A DNA stretch of 64,000 nt, taken from Bifidobacterium magnum (GTDB taxonomy: Bacteria > Actinomycetota > Actinomycetes > Actinomycetales > Bifidobacteriaceae). Location: assembly GCF_000741255.1 (NCBI RefSeq), contig NZ_JGZB01000004.1:62001-126000 (forward strand), in the 5' to 3' direction. The position numbers and the translations under genes are program-made. The notes under the pieces are model-generated. The model saw only the letters and a list, made by a program, of their open reading frames with translations. It ran no database searches and had not been told where the DNA came from. Below, in pieces: positions 45,521 to 54,625 of this stretch (positions are counted from its first letter, which is position 1; each line of letters opens with the position of its first letter).

Positions 45521-46572
45521 TGAATGTTTCACATGAAACATTTGGTTGCGGGGTTGTTACGGACGACCTGTTGTTCGGTCCGCTGGCCGCCGTGGCGGCC
45601 GATCCCGCCGTTACTGATGTGGCTGTGACCTGCGGCGGGGAAGTGTGGGTTGATTGCGGGCGCGGCATGGAGCGCGCCCATATCGACATTCCGTTGCGGC
45701 CCGCAGCCGTATTACGTGAATACGCCGTGCGCCTGTGCGCACAATTGGGGTGCCGCCTCGATGAAGCCGCACCCATTGCGGACGCTTCCGCTCCCGACGG
45801 CACGCGCATTCACGCCGTGGTTGCGCCGATCGTCTCGCAAGGTGCGGCGATCTCGATCCGTTTGCCCGACCGGCGCGCCTCACGACTTGACCATTTGGTG
45901 CGCCACGGTTTATGTCCGCCCGCATGGGAAGACCTGTTGCGGCATATGGTGGCCAAACGTGCCAACATGCTTATTGTGGGCGGCACGGGCGCCGGCAAAA
46001 CCACCTTGCTCAAGGCGCTGCTGCAGGAGTGTTCCGTGCGCGAGCGCATTGTGGTGGTGGAGGAAGTGCGCGAACTTGGAGCCGTGCACCACGGCAACAT
46101 GGTGTCGATGCTTACGCGGCAGGCCAATGTGGAAGGCGCGGGCGCCATTAGTCTCGCGCAGCTCGTGAAAGCCACCTTGCGCATGCGGCCCGACCGTATT
46201 GTGGTGGGCGAATGCCGTGGCGAAGAAATTGTGGACCTGCTGCGCGCGTCCAATTCGGGACATGCGGGCGGCATGACAACAATCCATGCCAATGGTGTGG
46301 CCCATGTGCCCGCGCGCTTGATGGCGCTGGGCCTGCTGGCCGGGCTTGAGCCGCGTGCCACAGCGCTGTTGGCATCCCGTGCTTTCGATGTGCTCGTCAT
46401 GTTGCGGCGCAACGGTTCGCAACGCTACATCGCCGAAATCGGCACGCTCTCGCTGAACGGGGAAGGGTTGGCGGGCGCACCGCTGGCCGTGTGGAACGGC
46501 TCGGGTGAAGCGGCGGTATGCGACCATATGCATGAGCGGTGGCGCGCCTTTTGTGAACGGTGGCTGCGGTGA
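45517..46572 (+). CDS. tadA: Tad/Flp pilus assembly ATPase TadA (CpaF)
   Basis: A 351-residue secretion ATPase powering Flp pilus assembly or retraction. Walker A GGTGAGKTT (Lys161), the Asp/Glu boxes (VVVEEVREL), Walker B region MRPDRIVVGECRGEE and the His box GHAGGMTTIHAN are present. It is shorter at the N-terminus than many CpaF proteins. The start ATG overlaps the previous stop, and a second ATG 3 bases on is possible. A parS-like palindrome lies within codons 4-8 (45525-45540). Confidence 0.93.
   Translation: MMNVSHETFGCGVVTDDLLFGPLAAVAADPAVTDVAVTCGGEVWVDCGRGMERAHIDIPLRPAAVLREYAVRLCAQLGCRLDEAAPIADASAPDGTRIHAVVAPIVSQGAAISIRLPDRRASRLDHLVRHGLCPPAWEDLLRHMVAKRANMLIVGGTGAGKTTLLKALLQECSVRERIVVVEEVRELGAVHHGNMVSMLTRQANVEGAGAISLAQLVKATLRMRPDRIVVGECRGEEIVDLLRASNSGHAGGMTTIHANGVAHVPARLMALGLLAGLEPRATALLASRAFDVLVMLRRNGSQRYIAEIGTLSLNGEGLAGAPLAVWNGSGEAAVCDHMHERWRAFCERWLR
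45525..45540. promoter_or_regulatory. parS-like site within tadA
   Basis: TGTTTCACATGAAACA matches the widespread ParB-binding consensus TGTTTCACGTGAAACA at 15 of 16 positions. Confidence 0.55.
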
Positions 46573-47279
46573 GTGCGGTTGTGGGTGCGTCTGGGGGTGC
46601 AGAGATAAGCGCGGTTGTAAGTGTCCTGTTGCTAGCGTTGGCACTGGGATTGGCGTGGTGGAGTCCCGACCGTCCCATTCCACTGGAGCGGCGCCGGGCG
46701 CGGTTTAGTAATAGTTTCCGTTCACGCCGTGCGGAGCCGGGCGTCGGATTAAGTGTGGCGCTCGCCTCGATTGCCGCATCCCTGCAGTCGGGCATGACGT
46801 TGCGGTCTGCAATCATGCGGCAGATCCCTGCGCATGGCTCGATTGTTTCCATTACGGACAGCGCGGGCCGCCTGGATGCGGGCCGTTTGCGGGAGGCCAT
46901 TGCCGGATGTGCGGCGGACCATGATTCCGTGCGCCAGGTTGCGCAAGTCGCGCATGGCCTTGCGGCTGCCTATGCGTTAAGCAGTGTATTGGGTTGCCGT
47001 ACGGTCGATTGCGTGGAAGCCGTGCGTCGTGCGTGCCTGCGGCTCAAATTAAGCGAAGATCTGACAAGAACGGCATTCGCCGTACCGAAAGCCACCGTGC
47101 ATATGTTGTGCGCACTGCCCGCCGTCACGCTGTTGCTGGGCGAATTGTTGGGCGCCAATCCCGTTTGGTTCCTTGTCGGTTCCATGCAAGGACTGCTGTG
47201 TCTGTTGCTGGGCGTGGGCAGTTACGCGCTCGGATTGTGGTGGATGAAACTGCTGCTTGACCGGGATGGCTCTCCGTGA
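46569..47279 (+). CDS. tadB: Tad pilus membrane protein TadB-like
   Basis: A 236-residue inner-membrane platform protein of the GspF/TadB group. It has one hydrophobic helix near the N-terminus and two at the C-terminus, with a cytoplasmic helical domain between (SLQSGMTLRSAI). The start is the GTG at 46569, whose GTGA overlaps the tadA stop; the GTG at 46560 is an alternative. The family is short in actinobacteria, so the size is normal. Confidence 0.8.
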   Translation: MSAVVGASGGAEISAVVSVLLLALALGLAWWSPDRPIPLERRRARFSNSFRSRRAEPGVGLSVALASIAASLQSGMTLRSAIMRQIPAHGSIVSITDSAGRLDAGRLREAIAGCAADHDSVRQVAQVAHGLAAAYALSSVLGCRTVDCVEAVRRACLRLKLSEDLTRTAFAVPKATVHMLCALPAVTLLLGELLGANPVWFLVGSMQGLLCLLLGVGSYALGLWWMKLLLDRDGSP

Positions 47280-47896
47280 TGCACATGGCATGGGTGATCG
47301 TGGCGGCGCTGTGCGCGGGAGTGGCCGTATGGCTGTGGCTTGCACCCGTGCCGCTTGCGTCGCGGCTGGAATCGGTGGGACAAGGCCGCGACCGTCATGC
47401 GGGGGATAATTGGCGCCCTGACGCTGCACTCGTCCTCGAATTGCTGTTGGTAGCGCTGGAACAGGGCGCCGCGATTCCGCGAGCGCTCCAGTGCGTGGGG
47501 GAAGTACTGGGCGGCGGTGTCGGAACAGGCCTCGCCTATGCGGCGCGGCAACTTGTATGCGCGTCATCCTGGTCAGACGCGTGGTGCCTGCCGTGCGATC
47601 ATCTTGCGGAACTGATAAACGGGGCGCCGTATTCGGCCGCCGATATCGACCATGCGCAGCGGATCCTGCGTCTGGTTGGCGCCACGTTGCGTGAGTCATG
47701 GGAACGTGGAATCCGCGCCGCCGCGCCATTGCGCGCGGCCATGGAACAACTTGAATCCACGGAGCGTACGCGTATTGAACAGCGTGCGCAAAAACTCTCG
47801 GTCAAACTCCTGCTTCCCACGGGCCTGTGCTTTTTGCCGGCCTTTCTATGCATCGCGGTTATTCCGACCATCGCGTCCTTTGCCATGGGCATGTAA
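47279..47896 (+). CDS. tadC: Tad pilus membrane protein TadC-like
   Basis: A 205-residue partner of TadB with an N-terminal membrane helix, a cytoplasmic GspF-like helical domain (LELLLVALEQGAAIPRALQCVGEVLGGG) and a C-terminal helix pair (LLLPTGLCFLPAFLCIAVIP). ATG 47279 overlaps the tadB stop (TGATG), so translation is coupled. Pilin-type genes follow after a 265-bp gap. Confidence 0.82.
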   Translation: MHMAWVIVAALCAGVAVWLWLAPVPLASRLESVGQGRDRHAGDNWRPDAALVLELLLVALEQGAAIPRALQCVGEVLGGGVGTGLAYAARQLVCASSWSDAWCLPCDHLAELINGAPYSAADIDHAQRILRLVGATLRESWERGIRAAAPLRAAMEQLESTERTRIEQRAQKLSVKLLLPTGLCFLPAFLCIAVIPTIASFAMGM

Positions 47897-48161
47897 ATGT
47901 GCATAACTTTCGCACACACCATGTACTCACTTGTGCACCCGAAGTATGTGTACAACCACGGTGGCATGTGCATAACTCCGCCGCAATCCACATTTCCACC
48001 GAATTCGGAACCATCCGTGCACATTGGCATCTCGACATACCTCCGTCCGACCACAAGGCCCCGCGAAAGTGGCGTGGCAAAGCGGCGGCGAAGAAAGTGG
48101 AAGCACCGGGACTTGGGCCCGGCGCTACCAAGGATCGGACCACAACGACAAGGAGATCGCT
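47897..48161. other. Gap between tadC and the pilin-like genes
   Basis: No gene. It contains two TTATGCACA motifs (minus strand, 47898-47906 and 47967-47975) within repeated ATGTGCATAACT segments, and an AAGGAG site at 48150 for the next gene. It probably carries a promoter for the small pilin genes. Confidence 0.45.
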
Positions 48162-48431
48162 ATGAACACTGCACACGCCATGATCGACCGCAACCTCATG
48201 GCAGACCGTCCCCATTCACTGCGCGAGCGCATGCGCCAGGCGGCCATACGCCTTGACCTACGCATGCGCGCACTTGCCGAAACCCCTGAGCGCGGCGCGG
48301 CCACGGCCGAATACGCCGTCGTACTCGTGGCGGCCACAGGATTCGCCGCAGTGCTCGTCTCGCTGCTCAAATCGGATACCGTGCGCACACTGCTTACGAA
48401 CATTGTGCAAAACGCGCTGCAAGTGGGGTAG
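48162..48431 (+). CDS. Flp pilin-like small membrane protein (DUF4244 type)
   Basis: An 89-residue protein with a hydrophilic N-terminal half and one hydrophobic helix. The stretch RGAATAEYAVVLVAATGFAAVL resembles the processed region of Flp pilins, where cleavage precedes the Glu. AAGGAG precedes the start. In actinobacterial Tad clusters this position is held by the DUF4244 pilin-like gene, which supports the call. Confidence 0.82.
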   Translation: MNTAHAMIDRNLMADRPHSLRERMRQAAIRLDLRMRALAETPERGAATAEYAVVLVAATGFAAVLVSLLKSDTVRTLLTNIVQNALQVG

Positions 48432-48857
48432 ATGATGCTGCGAACAGTGCGACGCCGGTACTGGTGCCGATACCACGAAACAGCCGGGCGCATGGCCGGC
48501 AATACGCGTTGTGGCGTCTCGTACGCCGCCGACCGTGGCGCGGTTACGGCCGAATTCGCCGTCATCATGCCCGCCGTCATTATTGTCGCCTCGCTCGTGC
48601 TGTATATGGCGCACATAAGCAATCGGACGATCGTATGTCAGGATGCGGCAGCCAACGTGGCGCGCATGCTCGTGGTACACGACGCCCATGTGGACGCCAC
48701 AGGCATGGTGCACGCCACTGCGGGAGCCGGGGCCGGCGTCACTGTTCACCAATCCGGACGGCAGTTCACCGTGACCACGCAGTGCCCCGTAACCTGCGAC
48801 CCATGGAGCGTACTGCCGTCCTCAGTCACGGGATCGGCGACGGGAGTGCGGCCATGA
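48432..48857 (+). CDS. tadE: TadE-like pseudopilin
   Basis: A 141-residue protein with the TadE signature DRGAVTAEFAVIMPAVIIVASLVLYMAHI (one helix, invariant Glu) and an exported C-terminal part containing a Cys pair (CPVTC). Its start lies directly after the stop of the pilin-like gene. It is probably a minor pilin of the Flp pilus. Confidence 0.85.
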   Translation: MMLRTVRRRYWCRYHETAGRMAGNTRCGVSYAADRGAVTAEFAVIMPAVIIVASLVLYMAHISNRTIVCQDAAANVARMLVVHDAHVDATGMVHATAGAGAGVTVHQSGRQFTVTTQCPVTCDPWSVLPSSVTGSATGVRP

Positions 48858-49228
48858 ACGCCAAACTCGGGAATCTCGCAAAATCGGCGGACCGCGGCAG
48901 CGCGAGCATAGTGGCGGTAGGGCTGGTAGTCGGCATCATCACGCTGCTCACGATCATCGCGGCCGTCGGCAATGTACTGATCAGCAAAGCGCAGGCGCAT
49001 ACGGCGGCCGATATCGCGGCGCTCGCGGGCGCAAGCGTGCAGATGAATGCCAGCGCGGACGCGTGCTCGCTGGCTGCGCAAATCGCCAGCGACAACCAGG
49101 CGCAACTCGACGATTGCGCTGTCGAAAACGACGAGGTGCAGGTGGCCGTTACCGTACGAACGCGTGTGCCGCTGGTTTCGCGCGTAACCGTGCGCTCGCG
49201 AGCCGGGCCCGTTCCATGTGCCGCATAA
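48854..49228 (+). CDS. TadE-like minor pilin of the secretion neighbourhood type
   Basis: A 124-residue protein with RGSASIVAVGLVVGIITLLTIIAAVGNV as its single helix, then AHTAADIAALAGA, the pattern of TadG-like or Rv3654c-like proteins that close actinobacterial Tad clusters. Two Cys residues (DACSLAA, DDCAVE) may form a disulfide outside the membrane. It overlaps tadE through ATGA. Confidence 0.82.
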   Translation: MNAKLGNLAKSADRGSASIVAVGLVVGIITLLTIIAAVGNVLISKAQAHTAADIAALAGASVQMNASADACSLAAQIASDNQAQLDDCAVENDEVQVAVTVRTRVPLVSRVTVRSRAGPVPCAA

Positions 49229-49290
49229 GGGGCATGTGGGGTGCGTCACACCTTGTTCGCTGGCTCTAGCATTTGGGTGACTAGTGCGAT

Positions 49291-49296
49291 TATCGT
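49291..49296 (+). promoter_or_regulatory. -10 box (TATCGT) of the lipid kinase gene
   Basis: Exactly 7 bases before the ATG at 49304. The only purine-rich sequence between is a poor GTGAAG. Confidence 0.45.
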
Positions 49297-49303
49297 GAAG
49301 ATT

Positions 49304-50500
49304 ATGAAACGTGAGCACTTAATCGTGGCGGTTATCGGTAACCCGTCGGCAGCAAAAGGCGCAGGAGCGAAGAATAGCGCGAAAGTACTCGAACTACTTC
49401 AGCAGGCGGGTGAGGGCCATGGCTTTACGGCCATAGACCTTACAGGAACCAGCTACGAAGACTCACTGAACAACGCCCGCACGTGGCGCGACGAATATGA
49501 CTATCTCGTGGTCGTGGGCGGCGACGGCATGATCTCGCTCGGCGTCAACGCCGTAGGCGGCACGGACAAGCCCCTGGGCATTGTGGCCATGGGCTCGGGC
49601 AACGATTTCGCGCGCGGCCTCAAGCTGCCCGTCAACCGTTTGGAAACGGCTGTGGAAGGCATTGTGGGCGCCATTGTGTGCGGATGCCAGGTGGAAGTGG
49701 ATCTGGGACATGTCACGTCCGTGCCAGGCTCGGACTCCACGGCCGTGGACACGTCCACGAGAGACGCATTGCAGAAGCCGCGCCCCATCGACCGCTATTT
49801 TGCGGGCATGCTGTCTTGCGGCATCGACGCGTGCGTGAACGACTATGCGACGCACTCGCATTTGCCGGGCGGTTCCGTACGCTACTTCGCTGGCGTGCTG
49901 CATGAGATTACGCACTTTAAAAAGTATGGATACCATGTGAAAGTCGAGCTGTCTGACGGCGTGGTGGAGGAATACGACATCCTCTCTTCGATGTTGACTA
50001 TTGCGAACTCGCGTCATATTGGCGGTGGCATTGAAATTTCCCCGTACTCGCGCTTTGCGGACGGCATGCTCGACATGGTGTGGATGCGCTATATCCCGAA
50101 GCTGCCCGAGCTTGCCAAAGCCGTGAGCCGCTTGTACAAGGGCAAGTTGCTCTCCACGCCATGCTTCGGCTGGCAACGTATCCGCCGTGTGGAACTGTCG
50201 TATTCGGGAGAAGGCGCCGAACCGCCGATCCTGTCGGCAGACGGCGAATATGTTGGTACATTACCTGTAGAGGTATCTGCCTCTCCTGAGAACTTGAGGC
50301 TGCTGGTTCCGCCGGCGGTGCAGAAGTCGTTCGACCAGGAGTCGCAGGATGCGCAAGTGGTCGCCATTATTGAACGCGACGGCCGAAACCCCGTGACGGG
50401 CAATTTTGTGAGTGAAGAGCTTGAGGAAGCCAAGCGGCTTGACGAGTCGGGCCAATTCGGCGCATCCGACGAGTCTGACGCATCGCACAAAATTGAGTGA
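49304..50500 (+). CDS. Diacylglycerol/sphingosine kinase-like lipid kinase
   Basis: A 398-residue lipid kinase of the DagK/YegS family, probably phosphorylating diacylglycerol for return to phospholipid synthesis. The nucleotide motif VVVGGDGMIS is at about residue 69. It is followed by GIVAMGSGNDFARGL and, further on, a YFAGMLSCGIDA block. The C-terminal ~60 residues are acidic and Ser-rich. ATG 49304 begins the conserved domain. It precedes dnaX on the same strand. Confidence 0.88.
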   Translation: MKREHLIVAVIGNPSAAKGAGAKNSAKVLELLQQAGEGHGFTAIDLTGTSYEDSLNNARTWRDEYDYLVVVGGDGMISLGVNAVGGTDKPLGIVAMGSGNDFARGLKLPVNRLETAVEGIVGAIVCGCQVEVDLGHVTSVPGSDSTAVDTSTRDALQKPRPIDRYFAGMLSCGIDACVNDYATHSHLPGGSVRYFAGVLHEITHFKKYGYHVKVELSDGVVEEYDILSSMLTIANSRHIGGGIEISPYSRFADGMLDMVWMRYIPKLPELAKAVSRLYKGKLLSTPCFGWQRIRRVELSYSGEGAEPPILSADGEYVGTLPVEVSASPENLRLLVPPAVQKSFDQESQDAQVVAIIERDGRNPVTGNFVSEELEEAKRLDESGQFGASDESDASHKIE

Positions 50501-50559
50501 TCACGATGAACAGATGTATGGATAGGTGACTTTTCACCATTCTTTGAGGAGAAGTGCGA

Positions 50560-53010
50560 ATGGCACAGGCGTTGTACCGCAGATACAGGCCAGACACATT
50601 TGAAGGCGTCATTGGACAAGATCAGGTAACGGTGCCGCTGATGCGCGCACTTGACAATCACAAGCTCACCCACGCGTACCTGTTTTCGGGTCCGCGCGGG
50701 TGCGGCAAAACCAGTTCCGCACGTATCTTGGCGCGCTGCATCAACTGTGAGCAGGGCCCTACGGCGCATCCGTGCGGCGTGTGCGACAGCTGTCGTGATC
50801 TGGCCACCGGTGGCCCGGGATCCGTGGACGTGGTGGAGATCGACGCCGCCAGCCACAACGGTGTCGACGATGCTCGCGAGTTGCGCGAGCAGGCGAGTTT
50901 CGCCCCCGCGCGCGATCGCTACAAGATTTTCATTCTCGACGAGGCCCACATGGTTACGCAACAGGGCTTCAATGCGCTGCTCAAGATTGTGGAAGAGCCG
51001 CCGGAACATGTGATGTTCATTTTCGCGACGACCGAGCCCGACAAGGTGATCGGCACGATCCGTTCACGTACCTACCATTATCCGTTCCGTCTTGTGCCGC
51101 CAGAAATCATGGGACCGTTCATTGAAGACGTGTGCGAGAAAGAGGAGATTACTGCCGAGCCGGGCGTGCTGCGGCTCGTCATGCGCGCGGGCGGCGGTTC
51201 CGTGCGAGACACGCTCTCCATTCTCGACCAGCTCATGGTGGGCGCCGTGGACGGCGAAATCCAGTATGATGCGGCGGTCGCATTGCTCGGCTTCACGCCG
51301 GACGCGCTGATTAGCGACGCGATTGACGCGATTATCGACCGTGACGGCGCGAAACTGTATGGCGTAGTACAGAACGTGATTGTGGGCGGCTATGATCCGC
51401 GCCACTTTGTGGAAGACCTGCTCGCGCGCACGCGCGATCTGCTCGTGCTCGCGTTGGGCGGCGACGCCGCGGAATCCGTATTGGGCGAGGATGCCGAAGA
51501 GCAGGTGGACTTGTTGCGCCGCCAGCAACAGCAGCTGGACTTGCGCACGCTGACGACGATGGCCGAGACGATGGACGCCACGCTTGTACACATGGCCGGC
51601 GCCGTTTCTCCGCGTATGCGTCTTGAACTGTTGGCCGCGCAGCTTATGGCCGTGCGTGAGCTGAAACCCATGGTTGCCAGTGGTGCCGCAGACGGCACGA
51701 ACGGCGGCGCCAGCAATGCGGCACCCGTGTCGCACTACCGCTCCGCGCGTCAGCCGGCGGCTCAAGGCAACGCGAACGCACAGCACAAGGCTGCTGAAAG
51801 CCAGCCAACCGTTGCGCCTCAGCAAGTTCCTGCGAAATCCGCGCCGGTTCAGACCGCCGCCAAGCCCGCCGCGGCCCAGATGCCGCCTGTTTCCGCTGCT
51901 GCTCCAGCTCCGGCCCCTGCACAGCCAGCGCCAGCCCAGCCTGCCCCGGCTCAGTCCGCATCGGCTCCAGCTGCCGCGCCTCAACAACGGCCCGCTTCGG
52001 GTGGTTTCCCGACCTTTGGCCAGACGCCGGAATCGTCGGCGCTTGGCATCATCCCGTCCACGCAAAGCCCCGACGAACGTTGGGACCGTCTCGTGGCGGC
52101 GTTGCCGCACGATGTGGCCGAGTATGTGAACCGCACCAAAGTTCCGCGCATCAACCTTGTGCTCAACGAGCAGATGCAGACGGGCAAACTGTGGATCAAG
52201 TTCGACAAGCCGCTGAGCAAATACGCGTTCGCGCTTGCCGTGGCCAAGGAATCCGTGAATGGCACCACGAGCGTCGTGGACATTGTGCGCGCCAAGGTGC
52301 GTGAAGTGTTCGGTGCCCACGTTCAGCTCGCCCCGACCAAGAAGATGGCCGATGGCGCGCAGGCTCCGGCTTGGAGTGCGTTGCCCGCTTCCGAGCAACA
52401 GGAAATCCGTTCGCAGATCTCCAAGCAGAGCATCAACGCCTTGGATATTCCGGGCGTCCACATCGGCATGAGCATGCCCGGCAAGGCATCCGAGCAGCAC
52501 AAGGATGCCGCTAGCCAGCCGAATGCCGCGCAGGACAAGCCGGCGTCCCCGGCGCAAGCTCCCGCGTCCCCGGCTCCCGCGGCCGCTTCGACGCCGGCCC
52601 CCGCATCGTTGGCCGACGTCGAGGATCCGTGGGCCATGCAGATGTCCGCCGCGAACGCCACCACTTTCGGCTCCGCCGACGTCACGTCTCCGGCCGAGCC
52701 GCCGTCCGATCCGTACGCGGCGGCGGAAGTCAAGGATTCCGCGAACGGTCCGGCACAGTCGAGCAGGCCGTCCTACCGCGCCGCACAGTCGAGCGAGCCG
52801 AACGAGGCCCAGCCCGAACCGGCTGCGCAAGACGACGTTCCTGACGACCCGAACGACTATTCGATGAGCGACCGCACGATTGAAGAGTCGAATATGATGA
52901 ATATCGACGATTTCAAACGCGCGTTCGATGTGAAAAAAGTCGAGTCGTTCGCGGCGAACGATCCGCACAATCCGAAAAACGAGCGCAACAAGAAGGCGCG
53001 TCTCGATTAA
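50560..53010 (+). CDS. dnaX: DNA polymerase III subunit gamma/tau
   Basis: An 816-residue clamp-loader ATPase. Walker A GPRGCGKTSSAR is near residue 45, the zinc module CINCEQ-(x)n-CGVCDSC near 65-80, and DEAHM and TTEPDKV motifs follow. Beyond residue 370 there is a long Ala/Pro/Gln linker, a tau-like domain (about 505-640) and a second acidic low-complexity tail. The start ATG follows GAGGAGAAG; the GTG two codons earlier is less likely. No frameshift heptamer typical of gamma production was found at the linker. recR follows. Confidence 0.95.
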   Translation: MAQALYRRYRPDTFEGVIGQDQVTVPLMRALDNHKLTHAYLFSGPRGCGKTSSARILARCINCEQGPTAHPCGVCDSCRDLATGGPGSVDVVEIDAASHNGVDDARELREQASFAPARDRYKIFILDEAHMVTQQGFNALLKIVEEPPEHVMFIFATTEPDKVIGTIRSRTYHYPFRLVPPEIMGPFIEDVCEKEEITAEPGVLRLVMRAGGGSVRDTLSILDQLMVGAVDGEIQYDAAVALLGFTPDALISDAIDAIIDRDGAKLYGVVQNVIVGGYDPRHFVEDLLARTRDLLVLALGGDAAESVLGEDAEEQVDLLRRQQQQLDLRTLTTMAETMDATLVHMAGAVSPRMRLELLAAQLMAVRELKPMVASGAADGTNGGASNAAPVSHYRSARQPAAQGNANAQHKAAESQPTVAPQQVPAKSAPVQTAAKPAAAQMPPVSAAAPAPAPAQPAPAQPAPAQSASAPAAAPQQRPASGGFPTFGQTPESSALGIIPSTQSPDERWDRLVAALPHDVAEYVNRTKVPRINLVLNEQMQTGKLWIKFDKPLSKYAFALAVAKESVNGTTSVVDIVRAKVREVFGAHVQLAPTKKMADGAQAPAWSALPASEQQEIRSQISKQSINALDIPGVHIGMSMPGKASEQHKDAASQPNAAQDKPASPAQAPASPAPAAASTPAPASLADVEDPWAMQMSAANATTFGSADVTSPAEPPSDPYAAAEVKDSANGPAQSSRPSYRAAQSSEPNEAQPEPAAQDDVPDDPNDYSMSDRTIEESNMMNIDDFKRAFDVKKVESFAANDPHNPKNERNKKARLD

Positions 53011-53076
53011 TCGGGCCACCAATTCCCATCATCAATAATCCATGCGGTAATCGATTCCGCAACGAAACGAGGACAT

Positions 53077-53682
53077 ATGGTCATGGCGTACGACGGCGCG
53101 GTACAGCGCCTCATCGATGCGTTCGCGGCGCTGCCCGGCATTGGACCGAAAGGCGCGCAGCGTATCGCGTTCTATTTGATGTCCACGTCGGGTGACGAGT
53201 CAACGCGGCTTATCGACGCCATTAGCGACGTGCAGGAACACGTGACGTTCTGTGAAATCTGCGGCAACGTGTGTGAGCACAGCCCGTGCGCGATTTGCGA
53301 GGATCAGCGCCGCGACCACAGCGTCATTTGCGTGGTCGAGGAGCCCAAGGACGTCATGAGCGTGGAACGTACGCGCGAATACCGCGGCCTGTACCACGTG
53401 CTGGGCGGTGCAATCAACCCGATGGCCAACGTCGGGCCGTCCGATTTGAGGATCGCGCAACTGTTGCAGCGTTTGCACGGCGACGAAGTGCAGGAGATTA
53501 TTGTGGCGCTCAACCCCAACATTGAAGGCGAGGCCACCACCGCCTACTTGAGCCGCCTTATTTCGCCGCTGGGCGTGAAAGTCACGCGCTTGGCGAGCGG
53601 CCTGCCCGTAGGCGCGGACCTTGAATACGCCGATGAAATCACGCTTTCGCGCGCTCTGGCCGGACGACAAGAAGTTTCATAA
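53077..53682 (+). CDS. recR: Recombination protein RecR
   Basis: A 201-residue recombination mediator acting with RecF/RecO on gapped DNA. The helix-hairpin-helix [17 protein letters not shown], the zinc finger [16 protein letters not shown] and the Toprim domain ([14 protein letters not shown]) are complete, ending in the usual [17 protein letters not shown]. The start at 53077 matches the family N-terminus; ATG 53083 is also possible. dnaX-recR is a widely conserved pair. Confidence 0.96.
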   Translation: MVMAYDGAVQRLIDAFAALPGIGPKGAQRIAFYLMSTSGDESTRLIDAISDVQEHVTFCEICGNVCEHSPCAICEDQRRDHSVICVVEEPKDVMSVERTREYRGLYHVLGGAINPMANVGPSDLRIAQLLQRLHGDEVQEIIVALNPNIEGEATTAYLSRLISPLGVKVTRLASGLPVGADLEYADEITLSRALAGRQEVS

Positions 53683-53827
53683 TTCAGTTCGTATGGTGAA
53701 AGTTGTCTAAACTGCGCAACATAAGGGCTTTTATAATCGGGATGCTCACCTACGATTGCCGCCCGATATGCAACAGCGAGGCAACACGGCGTGCAGCAAT
53801 TCGATCGAGTTAGAGGATGAGATAACT

Positions 53828-54589
53828 GTGGCCCTTATTGTGCAGAAATATGGCGGATCTTCGGTGGCGGACGCCGATTCGATCAAGCGCGTCGCGCGCC
53901 GCATTATCGAGACGAAAAACGCCGGCAACGACGTGGCCGTGGTGGTTTCTGCAATGGGAGACACCACGGACGACCTGATCGACCAGGCGATGAGTATCGA
54001 TTCCGATCCGCCCGCGCGCGAAATGGACATGCTTATGACGGCAGGCGAGCGCATCTCCATGAGCCTGCTTGCGATGGCGATCCATGCGGCCGGTTCGCAC
54101 GCGTATTCGTTCACGGGTTCCCAAGCCGGATTCATGACGGACGCGCAGTTTGGCGCGGCCCATATTCGCGCCGTCAAGCCCGACCGTGTGCGCCGGGCGC
54201 TTGACAAGGGCAGCGTGGCCATTGTGGCCGGATTCCAGGGCAGAAGCGAACGTGGCGACGCCACCACGCTGGGGCGCGGCGGTTCCGACACGTCCGCGGT
54301 GGCGCTGGCCGTGGCGTTGGGCGCCGATATTTGTGAAATCTATACCGATGTGGACGGCGTCTTTACGGCTGATCCGCGCATTGTGCCCACAGCACGCCGC
54401 ATTCCCGTGATCGGGTATGACGCCATTTTGGAGATGGCGTCGTGCGGTTCCAAAGTGCTCGCGTTGCGTTGCGTGGAATATGCGCAGCGTTTCAACATGC
54501 CGCTGCACGTACGCAGCTCGTTCTCCCATCGTCGTGGCACGCTCGTCATTCCCGACGGCGTCAATCCCGCATCTTTGCCGAATCTGTAA
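53828..54589 (+). CDS. lysC: Aspartokinase, catalytic (alpha) part
   Basis: A 253-residue amino-acid kinase domain phosphorylating aspartate, the first step to lysine, threonine and methionine. The N-terminal [16 protein letters not shown]-like [21 protein letters not shown] and the [15 protein letters not shown] motifs are intact. It stops right after the kinase domain, and the ACT domains are encoded by the next ORF in the same frame. The start is the GTG at 53828 behind AGAGGATGAG; longer in-frame starts lack homology. Confidence 0.92.
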   Translation: MALIVQKYGGSSVADADSIKRVARRIIETKNAGNDVAVVVSAMGDTTDDLIDQAMSIDSDPPAREMDMLMTAGERISMSLLAMAIHAAGSHAYSFTGSQAGFMTDAQFGAAHIRAVKPDRVRRALDKGSVAIVAGFQGRSERGDATTLGRGGSDTSAVALAVALGADICEIYTDVDGVFTADPRIVPTARRIPVIGYDAILEMASCGSKVLALRCVEYAQRFNMPLHVRSSFSHRRGTLVIPDGVNPASLPNL

Positions 54590-54606
54590 TCACGAATCTG
54601 TAATCA
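54579..54606 (+). repeat. 14-bp tandem duplication at the aspartokinase break
   Basis: CGAATCTGTAATCA occurs twice back to back (54579-54592 and 54593-54606). The first copy contains the TAA that ends the catalytic ORF. Confidence 0.85.
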
Positions 54607-54625
54607 TTTGTAAATGGAGGCTTTC

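Noticed and set aside
47898-47975. Two TTATGCACA motifs after tadC as a second DnaA-box cluster
   Set aside because: Only two sites, in a repeated ATGTGCATAACT context and without an AT-rich flank. They are more likely part of a local promoter repeat.
50560-53010. Programmed frameshift in dnaX making a gamma subunit
   Set aside because: The only A-rich run (near 52930) is close to the 3' end, not at the domain border, and no downstream hairpin or early stop fits.
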